From the NCBI GenBank assembly GCA_023402395.1, contig JAEYGI010000046.1:1-55155 (forward strand): 55,155 nt of DNA, in the 5' to 3' direction. Below, in pieces: positions 46,115 to 54,547 of the stretch. Both the position numbers and the translations under genes were made by a program. The notes beneath the pieces are model-generated. The model ran no database searches. It saw nothing but the letters and a program-made list of their open reading frames with translations, and had not been told where the DNA came from. Every line of letters starts with the position of its first letter. Position 1 is the stretch's first letter. Origin of the DNA: Bacillota bacterium (lineage in GTDB: Bacteria; Bacillota; UBA4882; UBA8346).

Positions 46115-47302
46115 TCACGTCCCGGTCCCGCTTTCCGCCTGGAAGCCGGGCCAACTCCGGGCGACGAGCGCCGTTCCCTCCTCTCCCAGATAGCGGACCA
46201 ACCGATATACCTTGCTGGATACCGCGTAATGCGGCAAACCGAGATAAATTGCCCCGGATGATTCGGTCAAGGATTGATACAACGGATCGCCAACGATCAG
46301 ATCGTAACGGCCGGCTGCCGCGACGGCCGTCAGATCGTCCTCCGCCCGTAAGAACCGGTCGCCCTCCGCCGCGAGCCCGGCGTCCAGCGTAAAAAAGGAG
46401 GCCACATCGACCCGGCCGAACCCGAAATCATCCCGGAGACAGTCCCGAAACGCGTTGGCGGTCACCTGTTCGCCGATGATCAACGCCCGCGGGCCGCCGG
46501 GGTTGGCAGGCAATGGCTTCATCTCTGGCGTGACGCCGTCCCGCAAGGCAGCGAGACGCTCAAAGAATCGCCGCCCCGGCCACTGCCCGACCGGCAGCCC
46601 GGCCAGGAACGGAATGCCGTAAACCCGTTCCAGATACCGGGCCGCTTCCAACCCCGCCCCGGAAACCACCAGGTTCACCCCGGCCGCCGCCGCGCCGGAA
46701 ATGGCTTGCAAATCCGAATTCATCGCCCAGCAGGAAAGAACGCGGTAGCCTTCCGACTCCAGGGCGGTTTGTAACGACTCGACATTTCCCGGATCTCCCA
46801 TATCCAGCGGCGTGGCCCCGATGATGTTGATTCCGTTCGGGATCCGGCGCGGCGGCGGGGCCACGAACCGTTTGGCGATCTCCAGCAGCGCCCGGGAAGC
46901 GCCCCAATCGTAATAATGCATGCCGCTGGTGTCAAAAGCGATCGCCGGAATCGAAAACCGTTGGGAGAGCTCCGCCGCGAGCGCCGTGTAGTCCATGCCG
47001 ATCACCATCGGCGCCGGGCTTCCCAACAGCGCGATGAAGGACGGCTCATTGGCGGCCAGGTGCTCCTGGATCTTATGAAAGAGTTTCGCTTCGTCGCCCA
47101 TGACCGCGTCCATCTCCCGCAATCCGGAACAAAGCACCCGGCCCGGACTGCCGTACCAACGCGGTTCGTCATACCCCGTATAATTGCCGGTACACCCGGA
47201 AGCGTCCAAGATAATCGATACCCCGCCAAGCTCGAACAAAACCGAGCACACCCCCGAGTAATCGGGGGCGAACGGGGGAAGCGCCTTATATAAACGTTCC
47301 AT
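46115..47302 (-). CDS. Nitrogenase component-1-like protein (second subunit)
   Basis: 395-residue relative of NifD/NifK/NifE/NifN. The N-terminal cysteines C19 (SGVCSVLFELGG), C37 (ASGCTGNY) and C58 (VLCSGLREMD) match the three cysteines by which nitrogenase-like subunits hold a P-cluster or 4Fe-4S cluster. Later parts show the Rossmann-like repeats of the family, for example GINIIGATPLDMGDPGNVES near 175 and EQVTANAFRDCLRDDFGFG. I start at 47302, where AGAGGAG lies upstream; 23 more codons are open. It probably forms a heterodimer with the product of the preceding gene; the substrate is unknown. Confidence 0.85.
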   Translation of the reverse strand: MERLYKALPPFAPDYSGVCSVLFELGGVSIILDASGCTGNYTGYDEPRWYGSPGRVLCSGLREMDAVMGDEAKLFHKIQEHLAANEPSFIALLGSPAPMVIGMDYTALAAELSQRFSIPAIAFDTSGMHYYDWGASRALLEIAKRFVAPPPRRIPNGINIIGATPLDMGDPGNVESLQTALESEGYRVLSCWAMNSDLQAISGAAAAGVNLVVSGAGLEAARYLERVYGIPFLAGLPVGQWPGRRFFERLAALRDGVTPEMKPLPANPGGPRALIIGEQVTANAFRDCLRDDFGFGRVDVASFFTLDAGLAAEGDRFLRAEDDLTAVAAAGRYDLIVGDPLYQSLTESSGAIYLGLPHYAVSSKVYRLVRYLGEEGTALVARSWPGFQAESGTGT

Positions 47303-47380
47303 TTGTCGTCTCCTCTGGTAAGGTTCTAAACGCTTTGGCGCACAGCCTCGGCCAGCGGCGAGATTGTACACTTAAAGCTT

Positions 47381-48688
47381 CTAAATCACAATGGCCGCCT
47401 TTTGAATCAGTGCTTTAAGATCTTGCGGCGTTTCCCAGGCTTCGGCCATGCAATCCAGCAGATATGAAATCCCGCGATAACCGTAAGGCTGAATATCCAG
47501 GCTCAGGGGAACCGTTTTGCAATTGCAATAATACCCGGCGGCCAGGCCGATCGCCAGGTCCACCGGAGGGACTTCCGACCGGAACGCCGGCATGCCCGGA
47601 TGAATGTTCGTCAGCACCCTGGTATCGGGCGAATGAAGCATCATCCAGTCCAAATGTTCCTCATCAATGGCAATCAACTCGTCACAAAATATGTATTTCA
47701 CCGTGAAACCAAATTCAGTTAAAGCCCGGCTCAGCTCAAACGGCGTGGCGTTGGCCGTGGAGCTGACCGCCAAGCGCAACGGCCCTAATTCCGCTCTCGC
47801 CTTGGCGATAGTCCGCAGCGCTTCATGCCGGTACCATTCCGTATCCAGCGCCGTTCCCAATAAGGCTTCGATCGCCCGATAATTGTAAGCGATGGTCTCC
47901 AGCCCATACGCCACCGGCGCGTAACAAAAAGGAATTCCTAATTTCTCTTGCAGCGCCGCGGCAGCCAGCCGCCCTTCCGGCCGAATCAGCAAATTATAAG
48001 CGGAATTGGACATTTCGTTGAAATGCTCTAAGGTTTGATAGTCTCCGATATGGCGCAACGGTCCCCAACCGGCCCGGGCCAGGACTTCCTGCAACTCACT
48101 GTCCCGCGTCACCGGAACGAAGCTTCCAATGATATTGACGCCCTTATCTTTCGCAACCGGCTTCGGAAGAAAGCTGTAAATCGTCCGTTGCATATTGGGG
48201 GCCGGCGGCGTCTTGCCGTCGATGGCGATCGGATTCATATAACTTAACCGCACCGGAATGCCGTGCTCCGCCTCTAACTCCTTGACGATGGAATCAAAAT
48301 CCGATCCCAACAAATAATCGACGCAACTGATACAGAGGGTCAAGGCCCGGGGACGCGGCGCGGTCGTAGCCATGATCTCCGCCACCGCCTGGGTAACCAG
48401 TTCCAGATGCTCGCCGATGACCAGATCCACCTCGGACAGGTACAAATAGAACAGGCGATGCTTGAAACCGAGCTGGATCCCGGCGATCGCCCCATGCCGT
48501 CCACAGGCCGGCGGGGCGATAAACAGCATCACTGATTCCGGCACCAGCATTCCAACCCGGACGATTCCCCATCCCCCATGGCTGGGGGAAGAATACTGCA
48601 GGCAGTGCGAAGAAAGCCGTTTGCCGCGCAGCAAGGAATCTTGGTTTTTAACCTCTTGCAAACTCATGTCCAGAAATTTACCGTCCAT
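47381..48688 (-). CDS. Nitrogenase component-1-like protein (first subunit)
   Basis: 435 residues from the ATG at 48688 (GGAG five bases upstream; an ATG at 48715 is also possible). Cysteines at about 29 (SSHCLQYSS), 62 (PPACGRHG) and 119/122 (LTLCISCVDYLLGSD) occupy the places of cluster ligands in NifD/NifE-like proteins. The centre has GVNIIGSFVPVTRDSELQEV and the C-terminus YYCNCKTVPLSLDIQPYGYR, with extra cysteines that might bind a substrate or cofactor. It is the first gene of the operon. It does not resemble BchN/BchB or the CfbD type closely enough for me to assign it. Confidence 0.84.
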   Translation of the reverse strand: MDGKFLDMSLQEVKNQDSLLRGKRLSSHCLQYSSPSHGGWGIVRVGMLVPESVMLFIAPPACGRHGAIAGIQLGFKHRLFYLYLSEVDLVIGEHLELVTQAVAEIMATTAPRPRALTLCISCVDYLLGSDFDSIVKELEAEHGIPVRLSYMNPIAIDGKTPPAPNMQRTIYSFLPKPVAKDKGVNIIGSFVPVTRDSELQEVLARAGWGPLRHIGDYQTLEHFNEMSNSAYNLLIRPEGRLAAAALQEKLGIPFCYAPVAYGLETIAYNYRAIEALLGTALDTEWYRHEALRTIAKARAELGPLRLAVSSTANATPFELSRALTEFGFTVKYIFCDELIAIDEEHLDWMMLHSPDTRVLTNIHPGMPAFRSEVPPVDLAIGLAAGYYCNCKTVPLSLDIQPYGYRGISYLLDCMAEAWETPQDLKALIQKAAIVI

Positions 48689-48757
48689 CGCTTCTCCAAC
48701 TCTAATAATAATCATTGCTTTGCGCTCCCGTTCGGGAATATGAAGCGCATTTACCTT

Positions 48758-48773
48758 GTTAGTAGTAACTAAC
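48758..48773. promoter_or_regulatory. 16-bp operator-like palindrome, copy 1
   Basis: GTTAGTAGTAACTAAC, with perfect 6-bp arms, lies in the leader of the nitrogenase-like operon 70 bases before the start at 48688. It shares GTTAG-N6-CTAAC with copy 2 and resembles DtxR/IdeR-type metal-repressor boxes. Confidence 0.6.
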
Positions 48774-48839
48774 TTTTTAATTAAAAATAATATGACATCC
48801 AATTCATCCTTACTTCAGTGATCAAAAACAGCTCCGATT

Positions 48840-48855
48840 GTTAGGTTTAACTAAC
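48840..48855. promoter_or_regulatory. 16-bp operator-like palindrome, copy 2
   Basis: GTTAGGTTTAACTAAC lies just downstream of the predicted transcription start of the nitrogenase-like operon. Its centre is 82 bp from that of copy 1. A repressor here would block initiation or elongation. Confidence 0.62.
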
Positions 48856-48869
48856 AAAGGATCAAAAAT

Positions 48870-48898
48870 AAATTACCGTATTTTTCTTTGCTTGTCAA
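48870..48898 (-). promoter_or_regulatory. Putative promoter of the nitrogenase-like operon
   Basis: On the minus strand TTGACA (48893-48898), a 17-bp spacer and TAATTT (48870-48875, four of six). The predicted start near 48863 leaves a leader of about 175 bases containing the two palindromes. Confidence 0.68.
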
Positions 48899-49388
48899 GA
48901 GATCCGAGTGAAAAAACCACCGTTCCCGCGCCCACCAAATTCGACTCTCGGCATTTTAGATTCAAGGGAAGTCCCGCCCTTGCCGGCGAATCTCGGAGTG
49001 ATCATCAATCGGTGATCGGTTTTAAACTTTTGGTAAATGGAAAGCCTATGGGAGAGGATTACCGAACATCTTTGACGCGCATAATCCGTAACACGCCGTG
49101 ACTGGGCAACTTCTCCTTTCTTTACCGGGAAATTCATGATAAAATGTTCCTGAATTTACGATTGATTGCGCGCCGATCCGGAAAGCGAAGTGCTCAAGGG
49201 ATTATCCCCGTGCCGGGCGGGCATCTGCTTGAAAATCGGCGCCATGGATCCCCTGTGAACGCTTTCAACACAGCGTCAAGACGAGGCTGGCCCGTTCATC
49301 CGGGACAGTCTTCTTCTCATCGGGGCGAATTAACCCTTATCGTAAGCGGCGGCATTTAACCCTACCGGCGAAAAGCGCTTTTGACCTC
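48899..49388. other. Intergenic region between divergent operons
   Basis: About 490 bp between the nitrogenase-like operon (minus) and the ABC exporter (plus). The part at 49170-49340 is GC-rich with several short complementary segments and could be a structured leader of the exporter, but I recognise no riboswitch class and no gene. Confidence 0.3.
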
Positions 49389-49397
49389 GAAAGGGGA

Positions 49398-51467
49398 ATG
49401 GTTTTGAAACGAATTTTCAACTATTTGCGTCCCTACAAGAAACTGATCACGATCATCGTGGTATTGTCGCTGATCATTTCGGTATTTACCCTCATGGACG
49501 CCTGGCTGATGGGGCGGTTAACCGACGCCATCGTTTACCGTTCCAAAGGGATGCCGATCAGTCTCGGCGCCATGGACAAACAGAAGGATCAGCCCTATAC
49601 GGTGAATCTGCTCAAATCCGCCTCGCCATGGACCCGGTTTGAGCAAGCCGATCTGGTGGAAGAGATCCGCAATCTGGACGTGAAGGTTGTTTCCTCCCAA
49701 GCGCGGGGCGCTTCCCTGACGGTGCGGATTTTGATCTCCACCACCCAGGCCAGCGATCTCCTGAAACGCTTGGAGGAACTGCGGGATCAACTTCAGCACA
49801 AGCTCGGTCCGCTCCAGCTCTCGCTGGGAATCGAGGCCGCACCCCCCAAACCGCGGGGATGGGTCTTGTTCCCCGATTATTATACGATTTTTATCCTGCC
49901 ATTGTTTTTGATCCTGGTCTATGTGGCGCGGGGTATTTGTACGTATGCCCAGAGTTATGCGGTGGGATTTATCGGCCAGCGCATCATGAAGCAACTGCGG
50001 GACGAAGTCTACGCCAACGTGCTCGGCCTGTCCATGAGCTATTTCGAGCGGAATAAAACCGGGCAATCGGGGCAGTTAATCTCCAGAATCACCACGGACA
50101 TGGAGTCGATGAACTTTTTATTCACGTCCGGCATTTTTGAATTGATCCTGAAGTCTTTCGTGTTGGTTCTCGGCCTGGCCTGGGCCTTTTTTCTCAATTG
50201 GAAACTGGCGTTCATGTTTTTCCTAGTGTTTCCCCTGATCATTTGGCCGGTCAATCACTTGAGCCGGAAAACCAAGGCCGTCAGCAAGAAGTTGATGAAT
50301 AAGGCGGCCGAGCTCACCGGCCTGCTGGAAGAGGTCCTGATGGGGATCAGGATCGTCAAGGCCTTCGGCATGGAGGACCACGAAATCAAGCGCTTCAAGG
50401 AACAGTCCCAGGCCAACTTCAAGGCCGCGATGAAGGCGATCTCCGTCGGAAGAATTTTTTCTCCGGTCATTGAGATCATGATTGCCTTCGCCATCGCCAT
50501 CTTCCTAAGCGTGACCGGCGTGCTGATTTTAAATAACACGCTGAGCCCCAGCGATTTTTACACGTTTATCTTTTTAATGGCGTACATCACCAACCCGCTT
50601 CGCAGCATGAGCGGGATTTTGCCGAACGTGTCCAAAGCAATGGCCGCGTCGGACCGGATCTTCGAGTTGTTGGACCAGAAATCGGAATTGGTCGAAGCCG
50701 ACAATCCCGTTGAATTGCCAGTGATCCACGGCAAGGTGGAATTTGAAAACGTCTCCTTCGCTTACAATGACGAAAGCATGGTTCTCAGGGACATCAATCT
50801 GAAGGTCGACCCGGGGAAAGTCATCGCCCTGGTCGGCCCCAGCGGGGCCGGGAAAACGACCATGGTTAACCTGATCGCCCGTTTCTACGACCCGGTGGCG
50901 GGAATGATTAAAATCGACGGCCATAATCTGCGGGATATTAAACTGTCGTCGTTACGGAGCCAGATCGGAATCGTCCCGCAAGAGGCGGTCCTGTTCCGGG
51001 GCACCATCGCCGAGAATATCGCCTATGGCAAGGTGGGGGCGCCCCTGGAGGAGATCATTGCGGCGGCCGAGGCCGCCAATGCCCATGAGTTCGTCAGTCA
51101 GATGGCGGACGGGTATCAGACCCTGGTCGGCACCAGAGGCGCCACCCTCTCCGGCGGGCAGCGGCAACGCATCGCCATTGCCCGCGCCTTGCTCAGGGAT
51201 CCCCGGATTTTAATTCTGGATGAGGCGACCTCGGCGCTGGACAGCCAGTCGGAGATCCTGGTCCAGGAAGCCTTGCAGCGTTTGATGAAGAACCGCACCT
51301 GCTTTGTAATTGCGCACCGGCTCTCCACCATCCGGACGGCCGACCGCATCGTGGTGCTCAAAGCCGGCCAAATCGCCGAAACCGGAACCCACGAAGAACT
51401 GCTGGAACAGGGAGGGCTTTATTCATTGCTCTATCATACCCAGTTCCGGGATCAAAAGGAATCCTGA
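49398..51467 (+). CDS. ABC exporter half-transporter with extracytoplasmic insertion
   Basis: 689-residue fusion of a six-helix membrane domain and an ATPase, as in MsbA/BmrA. Helix 1 (ITIIVVLSLIISVFTLMDAW) is followed by an unusual soluble insert of about 110 residues (45-150) before helix 2. The ATPase has GPSGAGKTTMV (Walker A near 477), LSGGQRQRIAIARAL (signature near 580) and ILILDEATSALD (Walker B near 603). Substrates could be drugs, lipids or peptides. AAAGGGGA lies directly before the ATG at 49398, so the TTG at 49404 may be the true start. It is a single half-transporter, so probably a homodimer. Confidence 0.92.
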   Translation: MVLKRIFNYLRPYKKLITIIVVLSLIISVFTLMDAWLMGRLTDAIVYRSKGMPISLGAMDKQKDQPYTVNLLKSASPWTRFEQADLVEEIRNLDVKVVSSQARGASLTVRILISTTQASDLLKRLEELRDQLQHKLGPLQLSLGIEAAPPKPRGWVLFPDYYTIFILPLFLILVYVARGICTYAQSYAVGFIGQRIMKQLRDEVYANVLGLSMSYFERNKTGQSGQLISRITTDMESMNFLFTSGIFELILKSFVLVLGLAWAFFLNWKLAFMFFLVFPLIIWPVNHLSRKTKAVSKKLMNKAAELTGLLEEVLMGIRIVKAFGMEDHEIKRFKEQSQANFKAAMKAISVGRIFSPVIEIMIAFAIAIFLSVTGVLILNNTLSPSDFYTFIFLMAYITNPLRSMSGILPNVSKAMAASDRIFELLDQKSELVEADNPVELPVIHGKVEFENVSFAYNDESMVLRDINLKVDPGKVIALVGPSGAGKTTMVNLIARFYDPVAGMIKIDGHNLRDIKLSSLRSQIGIVPQEAVLFRGTIAENIAYGKVGAPLEEIIAAAEAANAHEFVSQMADGYQTLVGTRGATLSGGQRQRIAIARALLRDPRILILDEATSALDSQSEILVQEALQRLMKNRTCFVIAHRLSTIRTADRIVVLKAGQIAETGTHEELLEQGGLYSLLYHTQFRDQKES

Positions 51468-51532
51468 CGCACCCGTCGCCGCAAAACGGTGATCAAGACG
51501 GACCCATTCTCATCCCACCCGCTAAAAAGGCT

Positions 51533-51560
51533 TCCCGGCGTCGTTTGCCGGGAAGCCTTC
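51533..51560. terminator. Hairpin terminator between exporter and cysK
   Basis: AAGGCTTCCCGGC pairs with GCCGGGAAGCCTT. The T run is on the minus-strand side, so it ends cysK read-through best, but its stem also follows the exporter gene. Confidence 0.75.
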
Positions 51561-51619
51561 GCATCGCGCGGCGTTCCTTTCTTAGTAGTACCCTAACGCT
51601 TCAACGCCTATAATGGAAT

Positions 51620-51655
51620 TCGAAAGCCGGAACGTCTCTCAACGTTCCGGCTTGC
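51620..51655 (-). terminator. Terminator after cysK
   Basis: AAGCCGGAACGT-TGAGAG-ACGTTCCGGCTTTC on the minus strand, 25 bases after the cysK stop codon; the T run is short. Confidence 0.75.
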
Positions 51656-51679
51656 TTCACGCGATCTAAAAGTAAGGAT

Positions 51680-52618
51680 TTATGATTCCGAATTGTATAG
51701 CACCGTGGATAAATACCGCTCACCGGTGTCGGGCAGCAGGGCGACAATGGTTTTACCGGCGTTCTCGGGACGCTTGGCAATCACGGTCGCGGCATGAGTG
51801 GCCGCGCCGGACGAAATACCGACCAGCAGGCCTTCGGTCTTGGCCAGCTTTCGTGATACTTCGAAGGCCTCCTCGTTTTTGACGGTGAAGATCTCGTCAA
51901 TTACTTCGCGGTTCAGGATCTCCGGAACAAAGCCGGGCCCGATCCCTTGAATCTTATGGGGTCCCGGGTTTCCGCCCGAAATCACCGGCGAGTCGGCCGG
52001 TTCCACCACCACGATTTGGACGCCGGGCTTTTTGGCCTTCAGCACTTCGCCGACGCCGCTGATGGTCCCGCCGGTACCGGCCCCGCCCACAAAGATGTTG
52101 ACCTGGCCGTCGGTGTCCCGCCAAATCTCCTCGGCGGTCGTAGCGCGATGAATGGCCGGATTGGCCGGGTTTTTAAACTGCTGCAGAATGTACGAGTTCG
52201 GAGTCTGCGCCGCCAGCTCCTCGGCCCGCCTGACCGCGCCCTTCATCCCTTCCGGCCCCGGGGTCAGAATCAGTTCCGCTCCCAATGCTTTCAACAGGTT
52301 CCGCCGCTCCACGCTGAAGGTCTCCGGCATCAGCAGAATCAACCGGTAGCCCCGGGCCGCCGCCACGAAAGCCAGGGCAATGCCGGTATTGCCGCTGGTC
52401 GGCTCAATCAGCACCGTGTTTTTATTAATAACCCCCCGGTCCTCGGCGTCTTTGATCATCGCGTAACCAATCCGGTCCTTAACGCTCCCCAACGGGTTGA
52501 AATACTCCAGTTTTGCGACCAAGCGGGCGTTCAGCCCCTGGGTCCGGTTATAGTTGGACAGTTCCAGCAAGGGAGTATTTCCAATCAGGTCCACCAAACT
52601 CTTGGCAATATTACTCAT
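51680..52618 (-). CDS. cysK: Cysteine synthase (O-acetylserine sulfhydrylase)
   Basis: Makes cysteine from O-acetylserine and sulfide with PLP. The 312 residues carry the Schiff-base lysine in NPLGSVKDRIGYAM near 47, the substrate loop EPTSGNTGIALAF near 72, the phosphate-binding GGAGTGGTISGVG near 178 and GISSGAATHAA near 270. The length fits CysK. GGAGGG precedes the ATG at 52618. No cysE is adjacent. Confidence 0.96.
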   Translation of the reverse strand: MSNIAKSLVDLIGNTPLLELSNYNRTQGLNARLVAKLEYFNPLGSVKDRIGYAMIKDAEDRGVINKNTVLIEPTSGNTGIALAFVAAARGYRLILLMPETFSVERRNLLKALGAELILTPGPEGMKGAVRRAEELAAQTPNSYILQQFKNPANPAIHRATTAEEIWRDTDGQVNIFVGGAGTGGTISGVGEVLKAKKPGVQIVVVEPADSPVISGGNPGPHKIQGIGPGFVPEILNREVIDEIFTVKNEEAFEVSRKLAKTEGLLVGISSGAATHAATVIAKRPENAGKTIVALLPDTGERYLSTVLYNSES

Positions 52619-52675
52619 CTGAAGACCCTCCTTATCGATATTAAGTTATTCCAATCGGATTACTAGGTTATATGT

Positions 52676-52705
52676 ATCTTACTATGAGCTCATCCCGTTT
52701 GTCAA
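52676..52705 (-). promoter_or_regulatory. Promoter of cysK
   Basis: On the minus strand TTGACA (52700-52705), an 18-bp spacer and TAAGAT (52676-52681), about 60 bases before the start codon. Confidence 0.8.
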
Positions 52706-53054
52706 TTCTTTTTTTGTTACTCTTCGGAAATCGTCGGCGACTGGACCAAGCCGGTTTATCGATGGATGAGACGCGCGTGGATGAAATGGTTTTTGGGATT
52801 CGGATCCGGCATGATGGCCTCCTGTATAGCGGGTTCAAACCCTCATTCTATCTTTCTCCCGCCTTCGGGAGAAACGAACTGTTCTTTCGGTATGTCAAAA
52901 ACATAGTAACCGCTACCTTTTGCATTAGTCAAACACATGACACAAATTTCGCCTTCCTTACAAGGTGGGTGCCATATGCTTCACGCGGTTCAACGCGCCT
53001 TCCCGGTCAAGTTAATTAATCCGGCTCCATCAAGAACTTCAATAAGTTTATTAC
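52706..53054. other. Intergenic region without a supported gene
   Basis: Contains a small hairpin (CTCCCGCCTTCGGGAG near 52856) and no ribosome site with a plausible reading frame. The open frame from 52672 lacks a ribosome site and a recognisable domain. Confidence 0.35.
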
Positions 53055-53103
53055 AACTATCATAACATAAAATTATTTACTATTCAATAAATTTATGATA
53101 GTT
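53055..53103. promoter_or_regulatory. Inverted repeat upstream of the ribbon-helix-helix gene
   Basis: AACTATCATA at 53055-53064 is exactly complementary to TATGATAGTT at 53094-53103. It ends 19 bases before the start codon. Ribbon-helix-helix proteins often repress their own genes, so this is a candidate operator. Confidence 0.55.
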
Positions 53104-53122
53104 TCTCACTAGGAGGGATATC

Positions 53123-53272
53123 ATGGACAAACGTATCCGCATTGGCAGTTCGGTCGATCCGAACATCTGGAGTCAGTTTCAAGAGCTTTCTAAAAAGACG
53201 CGGATTCCGGTTTCAAAGCTTTTGGATGAAGCAATGGAAGATCTGCTGAAGAAGTACCAAAAAATAAAATAA
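53123..53272 (+). CDS. Ribbon-helix-helix DNA-binding protein (49 residues)
   Basis: Short protein MDKRIRIGSSVDPNIWSQFQ followed by ELSKKTRIPVSKLLDEAMED and a lysine-rich tail. This is the strand-helix-helix layout of MetJ/Arc-type repressors of the Arc/CopG group: a basic strand (KRIRIGSSV), a helix (PNIWSQFQELSKKT) and a helix (PVSKLLDEAMEDLLKKY). AGGAGGG lies seven bases before the ATG, a very strong ribosome site. No toxin gene accompanies it. Its target may be its own promoter; a link with the CRISPR array beside it is only positional. Confidence 0.85.
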   Translation: MDKRIRIGSSVDPNIWSQFQELSKKTRIPVSKLLDEAMEDLLKKYQKIK

Positions 53273-53390
53273 CCGCGCGAAGCGGCTACTGATATCTTTT
53301 AACTTTATTCTGTGCTGCCATACGGACGGTAGCACCATTGCCTACTAACCGGCGCGATTCAAACCCGGCTCACGTAATTACCGCCCAAGT

Positions 53391-53420
53391 CAATCATCCC
53401 ATCAGGGATGATTTTATTTT
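53391..53420 (+). terminator. Terminator after the ribbon-helix-helix gene
   Basis: AATCATCCC-ATCA-GGGATGATT followed by TTATTTTT, 120 bases after the stop codon and 30 before the first CRISPR repeat. Confidence 0.85.
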
Positions 53421-53449
53421 TGGCGCGACCGGGAAGAAAGCATGATCAA

Positions 53450-54547
53450 GTTTCAATCTACTCCACGCACCCATGCAGGGTGCGGCGAGGAATGGCAATG
53501 CCGAGCCAAGTCATTGCGGGTTTCAATCCACGCATCCGTGCAAGGTGCGACCGTATGCCAATATGACCCGACAGCGTTTCAGGAGTTTCAATCCACGCAC
53601 CCGTGCAGGGTGCGACTACTCCGCCAGCCGGGCGGCGCTGCAAGAGGCCTGGTTTCAATCCACGCACCCGTGCAGGGTGCGACACCAAACGGCGGCTTTC
53701 GGCTTTGACCATTGACACGTTTCAATCCACGCACCCGTGCAGGGTGCGACTTATCCGCATCAATATTCTGCTTTTTATATATCCGTTTCAATCCACGCAC
53801 CCGTGCAGGGTGCGACCCAGAGCCAACGGCCCCGCGGCAGCCACCGCAAGAAGTTTCAATCCACGCACCCGTGCAGGGTGCGACTCCAGAACCCTATCAA
53901 TGGTGCGGAAATCATTGTCGTTTCAATCCACGCACCCGTGCAGGGTGCGACAACTTTGAGGAGTAACTACAATGCCGCGAACGATGTTTCAATCCACGCA
54001 CCCGTGCAGGGTGCGACGAGTAATAAGGCGTTCCGCCCGCCCACACTTGAAGTTTCAATCCACGCACCCGTGCAGGGTACGACCAAAGTTGTCAATCGTC
54101 CGATACCGGTTGGAGAGGTTTCAATCCACGCACCCGTGCAGGGTGCGACGCCCAATCATGTCCTTGTATTGGTCGGATTCGACGTTTCAATCCACGCACC
54201 CGTGCAGGGTGCGACCAAAGCCAAGTTCGAGGCGATTATTAATCTGCTCGTTTCAATCCACGCACCCGTGCAGGGTGCGACGTAAAATGCTTTCTGTTTC
54301 GCTTTCCATACTACTGGTTTCAATCCACGCACCCGTGCAGGGTGCGACGCTTGTATCAATGGCGCAAAGGAATAGCATCATGGTTTCAATCCACGCACCC
54401 GTGCAGGGTGCGACCAAAGTCCGGTTTGAATCCGACAATTTGACCATGTTTCAATCCACGCACCCGTGCAGGGTGCGACCTGGATGCGCTGGCCCCGGTC
54501 ACCCAGTACACCGCCGTTTCAATCCACGCACCCGTGCAGGGTGCGAC
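53450..54547 (-). CRISPR. Type I-C-like CRISPR array, 17 repeats and 16 spacers
   Basis: The 32-base repeat starts GTTTCAATCCACGCACC and ends GGTGCGAC as read on the plus strand. Repeats begin at 53450, 53520, 53585, 53652, 53719, 53785, 53853, 53920, 53986, 54052, 54118, 54184, 54250, 54317, 54383, 54448 and 54516; spacers are about 33-36 bases. The minus-strand form (GTCGCACC...ATTGAAAC) is the usual orientation of subtype I-C repeats. The first two units are degenerate (the first has a 5-base insertion), marking the old, distal end at the left; the leader should lie to the right of 54547. No cas gene is in the window. Confidence 0.97.

Noticed and set aside
42291..48688. True nitrogen-fixation (nif) cluster
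   Set aside because: No nifB, nifE/N or nifV are present and the component-1-like proteins are short and divergent, so nitrogenase proper is not supported.
48899..49397. Riboswitch before the ABC exporter
   Set aside because: Short GC-rich pairings are present but no conserved core of a known class could be recognised.
52672..53019. 115-codon open frame between cysK and the ribbon-helix-helix gene
   Set aside because: It starts inside the cysK promoter without a ribosome site and shows no domain features.
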